NCBI RefSeq assembly: GCF_016808335.1
Contig: NC_053139.1
Span: forward strand, 18,928,782 to 18,992,781
Direction of reading: 5' to 3'
Length of the DNA: 64,000 nt
From: Panicum virgatum
Lineage: Eukaryota > Streptophyta > Magnoliopsida > Poales > Poaceae
The first letter of the stretch is position 1; every line of letters starts with the position of its first letter. This document shows, piece by piece, positions 32,609 through 44,600 of the stretch. Under the pieces are notes generated by a model. The model had not been told where the DNA came from and made no database searches. It was given only the letters and a program-made list of their open reading frames with translations. Made by a program: the position numbers and the translations under genes.

Positions 32609-34466
32609 TGTCGACTACCGAGGAGAAACTCGATCTCTTGTTGGCGGAGGTCAAGTCCCTCCAAGTAGCCAGTTGAAGCTCATCACTACCGTCGACACCA
32701 TCAACACGTGGAGCATCGACACCGATAGGATCTCCACCGAACTCACCAAATCCCTCAACGATCTCACATCGCGCATGGAGGCATTGGAAGCCGCCACAAC
32801 CAAGTGTAACAGATCAGCCCACAGGCCGTGTTGGACCGGACCGAATTCGCAGTTACTGTAGTAGTGGGGCTACTGTAGCACCGTGGGGGTACTATAGCTC
32901 GTCGCAGTATTCCCAGTTTAGTCCCATGCTGGAATTCGATGGAGAGACAGACCGGCTTAAATAGCCGGTCCCAGGAAGCGTATTAATTCCGGATCGATCA
33001 TTTTGCGCGAAGCGAGGATGAAAGCGCAAGAGAATTAATTAGCAGGTGTGGTCTAATCAACGTGTAGAGTAGATCTTAGCCGTTATCCCGGGCTGGATCA
33101 TTACACCAAGGCTCCGCCTCAGGCCCCACCGCGCGAGGAAGGGGGGCGGGCCAATGGCCACCGCGTCGACCTACAGTACCAGGGTGTCGATGGGAGGAAC
33201 TCTTCTCTCCATCACACTCTGGTCAAGGGTGAGTCCAAAAATTTAGTTCTGCATACAAATGGCATGGATGACCCTAAGTCCAGTGATAGGAAGCACCAAT
33301 TTATCAATTTCAACTATAGAGATTACAAGTTGCCTAAGTTAGATTTTCCCCACATTTAATGGTGACCACCCAAAGATCTGGAAGGAGAAGTGTGAAAAGT
33401 ATTTTACCATGTATAGTGTTCCTGCACATTTATGGGCACCTTTTGCTACCATCAATTTTGTTAATCCTGGAGCAATGTGGCTTCAATCCTATGAAGCACA
33501 GCACAATATAGGGAGTTGGCCTGAACTTTGTGTTGCTGTTGACCAGAAATATGGTAGGGACCTTTACCAAAATCACATAAGAGAGCTTCTCGCCATCCAA
33601 CAAACTAGTACTGTCTTAGAGTATGCTGAAAGATTTGAGCAAACAAAACATAGAGTCCTAGTGCACAACCAGAACATAGATGATGTTTTCTTTGTTCAGA
33701 AGTTTGTGGATGGTTTACGTTATAATATCAGCAATGCAATCACTTTACACAATCCGAGAACGGTTGATGTGGCTTTGTCTTTGACACTCATTCAGGAGGA
33801 TCTATTGGAAGCCTCTTCCAAGAGGTATCATACCAAGCCTAACCAAGATTTCATCAAGTTCAGCACAAGACCATCAACAGCCCTAGCAACAACTCCCAGA
33901 TCAGTAAACAAGCCCAAGCGGGACGACAAGCCAACAACACTTCGGGCACGACGCAGAGCCCAAGGACTGTGCATGAAATGTGGCTCTAAGTGGGGCAGAA
34001 ATCACAAATGTCCACCACAGATCCCTCTGCAAGTGTTGGAAGAGTTTCTGGATGCTATGAACATAGAAGAAGAAGATCCAGAGGAAGAGGAAATATCCAT
34101 TGAGGAAGATGTACTCTCCTTGTCATTGGCAGCAACTGAGGGCATCCAAGGCAAGAAGACAATCAAGCTGCAAGAGTTGATTCACAATCAGGAAATCTTA
34201 TTGCTGGTGGATTCAGGCAGCTCCAGCACTTTCATCAACACCCAAACAGTAGAAAAATTGCAATACCAACTACAAGATACTCAAGAGGTGCAAGTTACAA
34301 TGGCCAATGGCAATATTCTAAAGAGCAACAAACATATTACTGGTGTTACTTGGTGGACACAAGGTCATACATTCTCAACCACAGCACGTGTCTTAGATAT
34401 CAAGTGCTATGATATGGTGCTGGGCATGGACTGGTTAGAGCATCACAGCCCTATGTGGATTGACTG
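32609..34466 (+). pseudogene. Gypsy gag and aspartic protease, interrupted
   Basis: ATG at 32609 (MSTTEEKLDLLLAEVKSL), frameshift soon after, and a solo LTR inserted at 32805-33105. The frame resumes as YKLPKLDFP near 33320. After a 1-bp slip at about 33350, a 352-codon open stretch from 33409 to 34466 holds the retrotransposon gag core, a zinc knuckle of the form CMKCGSKWGRNHKC (about 33973) and an aspartic protease with active site LLLVDSGSSSTFI (about 34201). It ends in a stop where the fold would continue to the RT linker. Confidence 0.85.
32805..33105 (+). mobile_element. Solo LTR, 301 bp, CCAAG target duplication
   Basis: Starts TGTAACAGATCAGCCC and ends GGATCATTACA. CCAAG is present at 32800-32804 and 33106-33110. 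A TATA-like TTAAATAGCC lies near 32959. It sits inside the gag of the outer Gypsy element and is therefore younger than it. Confidence 0.88.
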
Positions 34467-34575
34467 AAAAATAAAAAAGATGAGATTCAACCACAATGGG
34501 ATGAGAATTACATTAACTGGAGTCAAGGATTGCCTATCTAAATGTACCAAATTGAGGATGAAAAAGCTGAAAGGG

Positions 34576-35474
34576 TGATGAGGACATGACAAGTATGCAT
34601 ACGGCCAAACATGGTGAATGGCATGAAGATGAAGGAGATCAACAAGGTTTTCCAAGTCGAGAAGATGGCCCAAAGCTTATCCGGTTCGATTCCCCAAGGT
34701 GGAGGCCCAAAAACAACTCAAGTTCGAGTCCACCTCGGAATCCAGGAGCAGCCCACACAAAAAATGACGCCCAGATCGCCTACAGAGTCCGTTTCGGATG
34801 TTCTTTATATGGATGGAAATATAATTTCAAGGAGCTTCTAATGGCACTGGTTTCAGGCCCAAATTCATTAGGAGTCAACGGGAATCATCGAAACAATGTG
34901 ACATCCAGAATCTGCCAGGGTGCTGCGCCGCCGTCTTTTGGGCTGTTGTCCCATGTACCGTGTCGGGCCAAGTGGCCCATGTGGTGGATGCCCCCTTGGC
35001 CACCACCAGCAACCCTAGGATGTCCCTTAGGGTATAAACTCAGTAGCCGCCGCCATTTAGATTAGGGTTTTGTTTAGTCTTGTGATTTCCTTCGAGAAAT
35101 AGACATTGCATCGTTGTATCTGTGGCGACAAGTTCTTATACATTGATCCAGGACCCCCGTTCTTGATCTCCTCTACTGTGTCAATTAGTCCTTTGGAATT
35201 GAGTTCTTGAACCCCTCTTGTAGTTCACTTCATTCATACTTGCAATTATCAGATTGCGTGTTTACCCTTTCTTGCTTGTGTTCTTTGATTCGCTTGCAGG
35301 AAAAGGCTTATTGGCGAGGTCAATCAAGTTGTGCCTGGTTAATAACCAACAGAGCAGTGGTGTAGCAGTTGCAGGGTTCGAATCTTGCTGATTTGAAGCC
35401 GGATCGTCAACGTCGAGATCTCCACCAATCGAACGTACCCTTACCTCTCGAAAGATCGGGCCTAGTCCTCATCA
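34576..35474 (+). repeat. 5' LTR of a nested non-autonomous element, 899 bp
   Basis: Starts TGATGAGGAC and ends with its complement, GTCCTCATCA, an unusually long 10-bp terminal inversion. It is followed by primer binding site TGGTATCAAGATT at 35477. Matches 37457-38333 at high identity. Confidence 0.85.
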
Positions 35475-36362
35475 AGTGGTATCAAGATTCCAAGTTGCCC
35501 GTGCGGTATTATCGTGTTTTTCCCTTTAGATTCATTCGTGTTCATCACCTATAGTCCACAAAACTGCCCACAAAAATATTTGTTCATCGAGTTTCCGCTA
35601 TCCTATAACCCCCTTTTGTGCCCCACAATTTTTCCGTTCAGTTTGCTTTTCTGAATTTTAGTCCCTCGTTGTGTCGTTGTGTTCATTGGTTTAATTAGTC
35701 GAGGTTTAGTGTCTGCTCGAGTGATCTTGCTGTTCTTGTTGGCACTGTTGACAGCAGATTTGTTTTTGGTTGTTGTGTCTGCAGCCAATCAATTTTTGTC
35801 CAATATTTTGCTGTGCAAATCATAGAGAAGATCAATTTGTTTCGTGGCTGTTTGTGCTCTATATCTGTTTTCTGCCTGAACTAGCAAAAGAAAAGGCAAA
35901 GGTGCAGAAAAAAATAGAAAAGCTGCAAAAAAAAGAAAAGAAAGAAAGAGAAGAAGAAAAAAAGAGAAAAAAGTCAGAAGTGCTGCATCCTTTGAGTCCC
36001 ATGCAGAGCTGTATCCATTGCTTGCTTGAACTAGGTCCAAGATGAGTTTAGGCTGGTGACATAGACTAGCTTGGGACTACTTTTCAGTTTCACAATTCCG
36101 AATTGAAATATTGATATTCCTTGCTACCATATTATGCCTTCTCAAAACTCTACATATTACTTCTGTCAGCACAGATTCACCTTGCAACTATTACACCAAA
36201 GCTTGACAACTGATTGTGCTGCCTGTTGGCTTTGGTAAGAACACTTGCAAGACGGTGATAAGTCGCTTGAGATATTGCATTCCACTTTCACCACTACTTA
36301 GTAGTTGCTACTTGATAGGGATAATACTTTTGTGTTGTCTTTTACTCTCTTCTAATAATGAC

Positions 36363-37289
36363 AGGTTGTACATATCCACCAACTTATAATGGCATTGGTG
36401 CTGATGAGTACATTGAGTGGGAAATTGCAATACCAACATATTTGCTAATCGCTTTATGTGTCCAAGGAGGAAGGTAAACAATGCTGCTAGTGTTTTGCGA
36501 TATTCTGCTTTAACTTGGTGGGAGAGCTTAAGTCCATTAGATAAACCTCAAACTTGGGATGACATAAAAATTGTTATGAGCGAAAATTTTGTTAATCCAT
36601 CTCTTGTAATTAATTCAAATGATGAGGTGCATCAATTAAATAATTCTCTTGTTATTCCTCCTACTATGCCTAACCTTTTGCATGATCATTTACAAAAAAG
36701 CGAGGATGATGTGACAGAACCTGAGGTGCTCACAACCTCATGTGCAAATTTAGAACCATCATCTAATATAGCCGCTGCACAAGAGAGCAACGATGATGCT
36801 ACACTCACAGAAGGTGAGAGTTCTCTAAATGTGCTGAAATTTTCCACCAATCATGTTATGATAGAGCAACTATTAGTGGAACCATCGCTTGATTTACCTT
36901 TGTCACAAGATGATTTGCTTGATATTCTCTGTGATAAAGATGGCTTATATGATCATGAACATGAGAGCACAGAACCACCCACTTGTGCTGAATTGAAACA
37001 TGTTAATCATATTGATAGTGGTATGAATGAGCTAAAACTAATATCTTCTTTAAAAACTTTGTGTTACATTGAATTTGTTGTTTTGTGTAATCTTAGTGAT
37101 TTGGACGAGCAACTTTTTGAACAAGCTGAGTTGCCATGGTGCTCTAGACATACATATCATGCTATTGGCAAATATGACAACAATGGAAAACATTTGATAC
37201 GTCAGGTTTACATTTGTGCAAATCTGAATTTTCCTTTTGTTGTGCAAGATTGTAATCAACTAAATGGATCCAATACTACTGATATTTAA
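36363..37289 (+). pseudogene. Gag-like protein of the nested non-autonomous element
   Basis: In one frame 36367-36440 reads CTYPPTYNGIGADEYIEWE; after a frame slip it continues as RRKVNNAASVLRYSALTWW and on to a stop at 37289. The first part resembles the N-terminal gag of Gypsy elements. The remaining 200 residues are acidic, rich in Asn/Glu/Leu, and carry no recognised motif. Similar single-frame elements are known as non-autonomous LTR retrotransposons; the specific family was not recognised. Confidence 0.55.
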
Positions 37290-37456
37290 ATGTCATCTAT
37301 TCCTATGCTAGCTTCTGTTAGTACTAATCTTTTGCAGGATAGAGTTGAAAAGGATTTTCTTGTCCAAAATCATGTGCATTCCGATCAAGGAGCCTGCAGG
37401 ATCAGCTTCGAGTACAATTGGCGCCGATGACGGCTTTTCTTTCAAGAAGGGGAGGA

Positions 37457-38333
37457 TGATGAGGACATGACAAGTATGCATACTGCCAAACATGGTGAAT
37501 GGCATGAAGATGAAGGAGACCAACAAGGTTTTCCAAGTCGAGAAGAAGGCTCAAAGCTTATCCAGTTCGAGTCCCCAAGGTGGAGGCCCAAAAACAACTT
37601 AAGTTCGAGTCCACATCGGAGTCCAGGAGCAGCCCACACAAAAAAATGACGCCCAGATCGCATACGGAGTCCTTTTCGGACGTTCTTTATATGGATGGAA
37701 AGATAATTTCAAGGAGCTTCCAATGACACTAGTTTCAGGCCCAAATTCATTAGGAGTCAACGGGAATCATCAAAATAATGTGACATCTAGACTCTGCCAG
37801 GGCGCTGCGCCGCCGTCTTTTGGGCTATTGTCCCATGTACCGTGTCGGGCCAAATGGCCCAAGTGGTGGACGCCCCCTTGGCCACCACCAGCAACCCTAG
37901 GACGTCCCTTAGGGTATAAACTCAGTAGCCGCCGCTGTTTAGACTAGGGTTTTGTTTAGTCTTGTGATTTCCTTCGAGAAACAGACATTGCATCATTGTA
38001 TGTGTGGCGACAAGTCCTTATACATTGATCCAGGACCCCCCATTCTTGATCTCCTCCACTGTGTCGATTAGTCCTTTGGAATCAAGTTCTTGAACCCCTC
38101 TTGTAATTCGCTTCATTCATACTTGCAATTATCAGATTGCGTGTTTATCCTTTCTTGCTTGTGTTCTTTGATTCGCTTGCAGGAAAAGTCTTCTTGGCGA
38201 GGTCAATCAAGTTGTGCTTGGTTGAGAACCAACGGAGCAGTGGTGTAGCGGTTGCAGGGTTCAAATCTAGCTGATTTGAAGCCAGATCGTCAACGTCGAG
38301 ATCTCCACCAATCGAACATACCCTTACCTCTCG
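37457..38333 (+). repeat. 3' LTR of the nested element, lacking its last 24 bp
   Basis: Preceded by the purine tract AAGAAGGGGAGGA. Matches 34576-35450 with scattered substitutions and then breaks at CCTCTCG. Confidence 0.85.
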
Positions 38334-38477
38334 GAGATTCTGTGTTGATTATCGCCAGCTGAACTCCATTACTGTCAAAAACAAATACCCCTTGCCCATA
38401 GTGGATGAATTGTTGGATGAATTAAAAGGAGCTGTGTGGTTCACTAAATTGGGCATGAGATCTGGCTATCACCAAGT
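38334..38477 (+). pseudogene. Reverse transcriptase fragment of the outer Gypsy element
   Basis: Open reading of [19 protein letters not shown] and [13 protein letters not shown], the first conserved blocks of a Gypsy RT (normal FSKLDLRSGYHQ). It is cut at 38478 by the LTR of another element, with CAAGT at 38473-38477 as the likely target site. Confidence 0.85.
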
Positions 38478-38690
38478 TGTTGACGGTCCTTAAGTGCTAA
38501 AATTGACCGTCAACTCTTGCAAAGATCTGTGCCAAAACAAACACCAAACTAGAATTAGGACTTTGATACTAATCATTTCCACAAGTTTTGGTGAATCGCT
38601 GTTTACAGGAAGCCATGTTTGCATATGGGTGAAAACCATGCTCATACAAAGGGAAAAGTACATATCAGAGCATTCTACGTGAGCACGAGA
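38478..38690 (+). repeat. 5' LTR start of a second nested Gypsy-type element
   Basis: TGTTGACGGTCCTTAAGTGC onward. The first 213 bp match 46948-47160. A short internal stem is formed by TTGACGGTC and GACCGTCAA. Its continuation (38691-38806) has no second copy in the window because the other LTR is cut at that point. Confidence 0.75.
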
Positions 38691-38806
38691 ATTAGAGGGC
38701 CCACATCCTGAAGCAAATTAGCCCAAGCCCAAGAGAAGAAACACTTCCGACAAACACAGCGGTGCACACATGGATCCTAGGGCCCAAATGACATGCCAAA
38801 CCCAAA

Positions 38807-39083
38807 GGTCGTCGACGGGAATGCTTTGCTTGCCTCGGCAAGACTTCTCTTAAGCTAGCTCTCTCAAGGCCGGTTGCTGCATATGGTTGGATGCCAAAAA
38901 GGTTGAAGGAAGTGTTGCCCAAGCAAATCATCATCTCCAACCATCCTAGCAAAGCTTAGTGTCATATCTAGCCTGTGAGAAGCTTTGAGAGAGTGCTTTG
39001 TGCACTTGTATAGGCTTAGGTCTTGAGAGAGCTAGCTTAAGAGAAGTCTTGCCGAGGCAAGCAAAGCATTCCCGTCGACGACC
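38807..39083. repeat. Perfect 62-bp inverted repeat with a 153-bp spacer
   Basis: Arms 38807-38868 and 39022-39083 are exact complements; each contains AATGCTTTGCTTGCCTCGGC or its complement. It lies at the junction between the Gypsy-type LTR and Sirevirus-like LTR sequence. Confidence 0.9.
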
Positions 39084-39650
39084 CTCCGACTTGGTGTGGA
39101 GCGGTACCGACACTTTGTACGGGGGAAGAGGAGACCTCCTCCTTGGTGGAGAAGCTCCGTAGTGGATTTCGGCTGGGTGACCGAGAGAGATGGTGGCGGT
39201 GCACGAGACTCGGTGTCTTGTGGGCACTTGCCTTTGCTTGCCGGTGCGTCTTGGTGGCCTAGTGCAAGATGGTGATCGGAAGAGCCTCGGTGTCCCGTGG
39301 ACGTAGGCGTTTGAGCCGAACCACGTTACATGACCGTGTCTACTCGGGAGTTTGCATCCCTCTTGCCCTTATCTATTTACTTACTGTATTACGTTTCCGC
39401 ATTTACTCTATCTTGCGTGCCTTCACTTTCCTAGTTAGTTTGATTAGGATTGGCTATAGGTTGCAAGTCTTTTGGGGTAAGTAGAGAGTAGTATAGATAA
39501 ACCTTAGTCATAACTAACATGTGTAGGATGTGTTAGGTTTATCTTATGCAAGTAGTTTGAGCCCTAGGTTAGAAAGAGAATTAGCAACCCTATTCACCCC
39601 CTTCCCCTCTAGGGTCGGACACCCCGGTGATCCATACAGTGGTGTTCGCA
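39084..39650 (+). repeat. Sirevirus-like Copia LTR fragment
   Basis: Shares CCTCCGACTTGGTGTGGAGC with the minus-strand LTR at 47161-48535 and ends in the TTCACCCCCTTCCCCTCTAG motif of this LTR class. No PBS or gag follows. Confidence 0.6.
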
Positions 39651-39668
39651 CATTTGCAAATGATAAGG

Positions 39669-41604
39669 TGTTGGAGTTGAAGTTGATCAACTTGAGGAAG
39701 AAAGAAAGGTGTTTCGGTGTTCTCCGGAGACATGGATGGCTCTTGGAGTGGAATACTACTTTGATCCATTGTGTTCTGGATCAAATATTCAGTTTGGTTG
39801 TGTAGTCCTCTGAACAAGCTTTCCATAGAGTCCAAGGTCACCTATTTTGGACATCGGAGCTAAAAGTTATGGCCGTTTTACCGTGGTAGATTTCTGCTGA
39901 AAATGGACCTGCGGACGGTCCGCTCCAGGGAGGCGGACGGTCCGCCATTGTCTCGTTTGAGCTCAAATAGAACTGTTCTTGGCTCTGGATGGTGGTCCAA
40001 AATGAACCGCGGACCGTCTGGTCCTTGGGGGCGGACGGTCCGCCTTTAAAATCTGAAACGGGCACAGAAACTTGGTAGTTCTGTCTTGGGTGTCCAAATT
40101 GTACTGCGGACGGTCCGGCTTTTGGGGGCGGACGGTCCGCCGCCTACTGAAATTTCTGGGATAGAAACCTTGTAGGTTCTGGTGGTTTGCATGAAGTGAA
40201 GGGCGGACGGTCCGCCCAAGGGGAGCGGATGGTCCGCCCCTCAACTTTCAGTTTGCCCAGAGACGCTGTCTCTCTAAGTGTTCAGAGTATCTGAACGACG
40301 GACGGTCCGCCCCTAGGTCATGGATAGTCCGCGAAGGGCTCTAATAGTCAACTCTGACATGTAATCATTGCATTTCTAGCCGTTGGTTTTGAATGGCAGA
40401 CGGTCCGGTCTCTGTGAGGTGGACAGTCCGCGAAAGTTCTGTTTTCACGGGTTTTGAGTGTAACGGCTAGTTGTGGCCTCCCTCTATAAATAAAGGGTGT
40501 GGCCGGCCATTTGAGGGGTTGAGCACCTTGGGGACTTGGTGTCCTTGTGTGAGAGTGCTTGAAAGCCCTCCAACTCACTTGTGTTTGAGCAAATCATATT
40601 CGCTAAGTGAGTGAGCGATTCTAGTGCGTTGCATTGAGTGATTGCAAGAGATTGGCACTAGGTGATCGAGTTGCAAGCCGGTGGTGCTTGTTACTCTTGG
40701 AGGTTGCCACCTCCTAGATGGCTTGGTGGTGGTGTGTCTCCGGAGTGAAGCCCGCAAGAAGATTGTGTGGTGCTCCGGAGAAGTGTTTGTGAGGGGTATC
40801 GTGCTCACCCGGTGGGAGCCGCGAAGAGCAACTCTAGTTGAGCGAGACGCGAAGAGCAACAAGTGGTCCGGCCGGATCATGTGCTAGAGCTCGGTTTGAG
40901 CACTCCACGTGGGAGAGTGTGACTTAAGAGTCACCACTAGCAAGAGGATCGGCGGCAACCTTGGAGCTGGTCTCAACGGGGATTAGTTTGGTGGCAACCA
41001 AGTGAACCTCGGGATAAAAATCACCGTGTCAACTTTATCTACTCTTCTTGGTGGTTTGCATTCTCCAATTCACAAGCCGTGTATTTACATTTTTATATAT
41101 CTTGTCCTTGTGTAGTTGCTCTTGTAATTAGTTAGCTTGTGTAGCTTGCTAGTTTCTTTCTTTCCTTGTGTAGCATAGAAGTAGCTCCCTTGCGTGACTA
41201 ATTGGCTTGAGTAGCCTTGTTAGTCACATTGCTTAGTTTGTGTAGCTAAGTAATTTGAGCTCACTAGTTTGGCTTGTGTAGCCTTGCTCTTGAGAACTAC
41301 TAGTTGTGCTTAGACTTTGTGTGCTTTGCTTACTAGTATGAGTAGGAGCTCCCTCTTTGCTTAAAGTACTAGTGCTTAGGTTTGTGTGACCATGCAAACT
41401 AGTTTTTCTTAGGTGAGCTCTACCTAGCCCGGCACCTTAGTTGCTCAATTAGGATCTTTTTGTAAGGTGCAAGTTATAGATAGAGGGGTGTAGTCTTGGC
41501 TAGACCGATTAGTTTAATTCCGCATTTGTTCCGGTTAGCTAGCAACGCGATTAGTTTTAAAAAGGACTATTCACCCCCCTCTAGTCCGCCATCTCGACCC
41601 TACA
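39669..41604 (+). repeat. Sirevirus-like Copia LTR with GCGGACGGTCCGC repeats
   Basis: About 1.9 kb from TGTTGGAGTTGAAG to CATCTCGACCCTACA, with the CACCCCCCTCTAGTCCGCC motif near its end. Region 39905-40440 holds about ten copies of the palindrome GCGGACGGTCCGC or variants. A TATA-like CTATAAATAAAGG lies at 40483. No matching 5-bp flanks were seen, so it may be one LTR of a broken element. Confidence 0.6.
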
Positions 41605-44600
41605 TCATGCTTGCCTACGGCTTGACGATCTCTTCGAAGGCTCGTTTTTGCCTAAAGATCTGACTTGAGGGAAGGAAATCTTGGATCTTATCTGAGAAAC
41701 TACTCCCTCACCAATCTGCATAACGATGCCCCATTAGGAGGAGAGTGCATTGAGCAACCGAGGATTATCACCAGTAGAATTCGAGCTTTCATCTCAATCT
41801 ACTGAGGGTACCACTCCTGAACAGCAGGAATCTTGGGCAAAAGTACTTCATGCAGGTCCAACCGCCCAGATTCCCTTATGGTGCCTTCTTCCTAAATTCT
41901 TCCTCGGAACCATGTCTCGAGGGTGGTCAGAATAAGAGGATCATATTTTTATGACTCATCTGTTTCAACCAAAAATTTCAGGGAAGAGGCACTAAGAAAA
42001 AAAGGAACGGAATAAACCCAAAAAAAAAAGAAGAGAAGAAGCCCAGCATGTTCCTATGTCGAGGTAACATCCAAGGTGTTTTCACCACGGAATATGCCTT
42101 GACATTGACCACCGTGTCATAGTCAGTTGGACTCATCTTTTGGTCAAGGGATCATAGGGGTTGTGCCGATCAAATCGAGTGAAACAAACTCACATTCTTA
42201 TCCTCGATTATCGATCGATGCCAATCGAATCAAGTGATTCAAAATTCACATCTTACTCCTTGATTTCGATTGATGCCCGATAGAAGTTACAGTCACTCTT
42301 CACATCGTTTGGACTTCTATTGGAAGCTTAGGATGGATTGCTTTGCCATGCGAAGTTTCTCTCCTAAGGAAGGGATGAGTTGAAACTCATTTCCCTCAGG
42401 ACCCGAACTCAAAATTGTTCATATGGCCCACAGAGTTACACATTCTCTTTCATTTTTTGGGCCATGAACGTCCTCGCTTTATTCAGAGTTCCCTTGTGAA
42501 TTTGAGGAAAAACCTTTTGAAATTAAAGAAAACCTCGAATTATCCTTCCCAAGACAAACCACCAGTTCCAGAGATCCCTCCAGACTTTAGTGCTTCTAGA
42601 AAGAAACCTCAAGGGGTTTAACGACCATTTTGTGCAAAGAGTGGTCAAAAGATGGGGAGTTTTTCTTCTGAAGAAATTTAGATTCGCACCCATTCATAAA
42701 CCACTCAATGCCGCATTCAAGGAACTGAAGTGGATGTTTTGAACGATCTCGTTGCTGGTGCTAGTTCCTCGCCCAGACCTTTTGCTTTCACCTTCTTAGG
42801 TGAGGAGTTTCTAGCACCAGCTAAACCTTATTAAGCAATCTCAGAAGGGATCGAGATCAGGTGTCACCACAATTTTAACCAAAATTCCCAATGGTGACAC
42901 CTCGAGGAGGTGATTTCCTTGAACCCATCGTTGTTGCCCTTTCTCCTCCAAGCAACCATCACCTCCTAAACATTGTTCCTTTGGCCCTCACACTCCTATC
43001 TTGATGTTCTTTAAAGAACTCAAGGGCCATGAACAATATTCGTGATCGAATCTGGAGCCCCATAAAGATGAGATCCTTTTTCATGAGCATAAGAGTTCCG
43101 CTATTCAAAAAATCCCAAGGTCACTCTCAAGAATCTCCAGATTCATCACCCCCTTGTGCTAGTGAAGTGCAACAAGTTTTACATCCTTTTTAGAAATTTG
43201 TGTTCTTATGGTTCGATGTAAATGCTCATGGTTATCAAAATTTTTGCACATCTTGTTGCACTTTGGCACTAACCTTGCAGCTAGAATCGATGGGACGACA
43301 ATCGGTGGTGTAGTTGAGGTTTACATCACCTATCATGACTGCAACAGGGAAACCCCCATGGTCGAGCTTGTGCCCATAAACAAGCACTACCAGGAGTTAG
43401 CCCGGACTCTTAAAAAAATCTTTCTACTAAACAAATAAAAGCAAGAACATGTTGCCGGTTTGTATGCACCCTCGGGTATTCTTTGTCACTAACCATTTTC
43501 AGGATGAGAGGCATGCGATGCACGAGGACATGAGAACTGCACCAACTACACACTTGGTACCTCAAGTTGGCGGAATATACTTGGAATACCGACATCACAC
43601 ACTTGGCTTTTGGTGTCGTAAGGCACAAAAGTCCAAGTGTGGGGGAGATCGGTGAGCATCCCGCAACAGGTTCATTCCGTACCAAGGATGGTGCTGGTTC
43701 TTCCTTGCTGAAAAGAAAAGAAAAAAAAAGAGAGAAGAAAAAAATGAAAAGAAAGAGAGAAAAATATATGAGTGAAAAAAATATAGAGAAGAAAAAAAAA
43801 GAAGAGAGAGAAAAGGGAGTGAGAGTGAGCTAGCAGACTCCACATGGATAGAGGCTGCATTATATGCGTGCCTCCAAACCATTACATAGCACGCTAATAG
43901 ATATCATCCCGCTGCCTAGCTCTCGCTCATGCTTGCATAGCCTGCCCATAATTCTCACCCAGTTCAAGCTTTGCATAGCCTCGCTCTATCAGCTCTTGCG
44001 CACATTCAAGCAAGAGGAATTGCTCCTCTTCTGCTTCTAGGCCTTCGCTGCTCCATTCCGATTGGCACTTGCTGGTATACTTTGCGTCCCCAATCTTGGA
44101 GCATTGTGCCCACGAACATGACACCAAGGCCCATGATCCGCTACAAACTTCCCGTGTGTAAGATCTGGCCTTGTTGTCCACCTGAGTCAGCATGGTCTAC
44201 GTACCTTCCTCCGCTTCAGCCTGCATAAACATTGAGGAATAATTTATAACCATTCGTGACCATGCCACCGCTGCAGCAACTTTAGTACTTCCATCATATA
44301 TGCCTGCCGGAAAGAATACTCAGGTACATGCAAAGGTAAGAAAATGTTCACTTGTCGTTTACCCATGTTTATCTCTTCATGAGCTTAGCTTGGTCTTATA
44401 AGTGCATGCTTCCTTTGTTCATTTTTGTATGCTCTGGTTTGGATGTTTCTGCATGTGAGGCATCCATAGGCTTTTTAAATTAAGCATGGTGCTTAGATTA
44501 AAATAGCCTTCTTTGATCAAATAAGACATGGTGTCGAGTTTGATTAATAAACCGTCAGAGTTAATACGATCATAGACTTTGGAGGTATATCTTTTGCGGA

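Larger units (their letters stand above)
34576..38333 (+). mobile_element. Non-autonomous LTR element nested in the Gypsy element
   Basis: Two LTRs about 0.9 kb long with a 2-kb interior carrying one gag-like frame and no enzymes. The 3' LTR stops 24 bp short of its proper end and is fused directly to the outer element's reverse transcriptase codons ([11 protein letters not shown]). A deletion therefore removed the LTR tail, the target duplication and the protease-RT linker of the outer element in one step. Confidence 0.82.

Noticed and set aside
39669..41604. Reading this block as a solo LTR with target duplication
   Set aside because: Flanks are TAAGG and TCATG, which do not match, so I keep it only as an LTR-derived segment.
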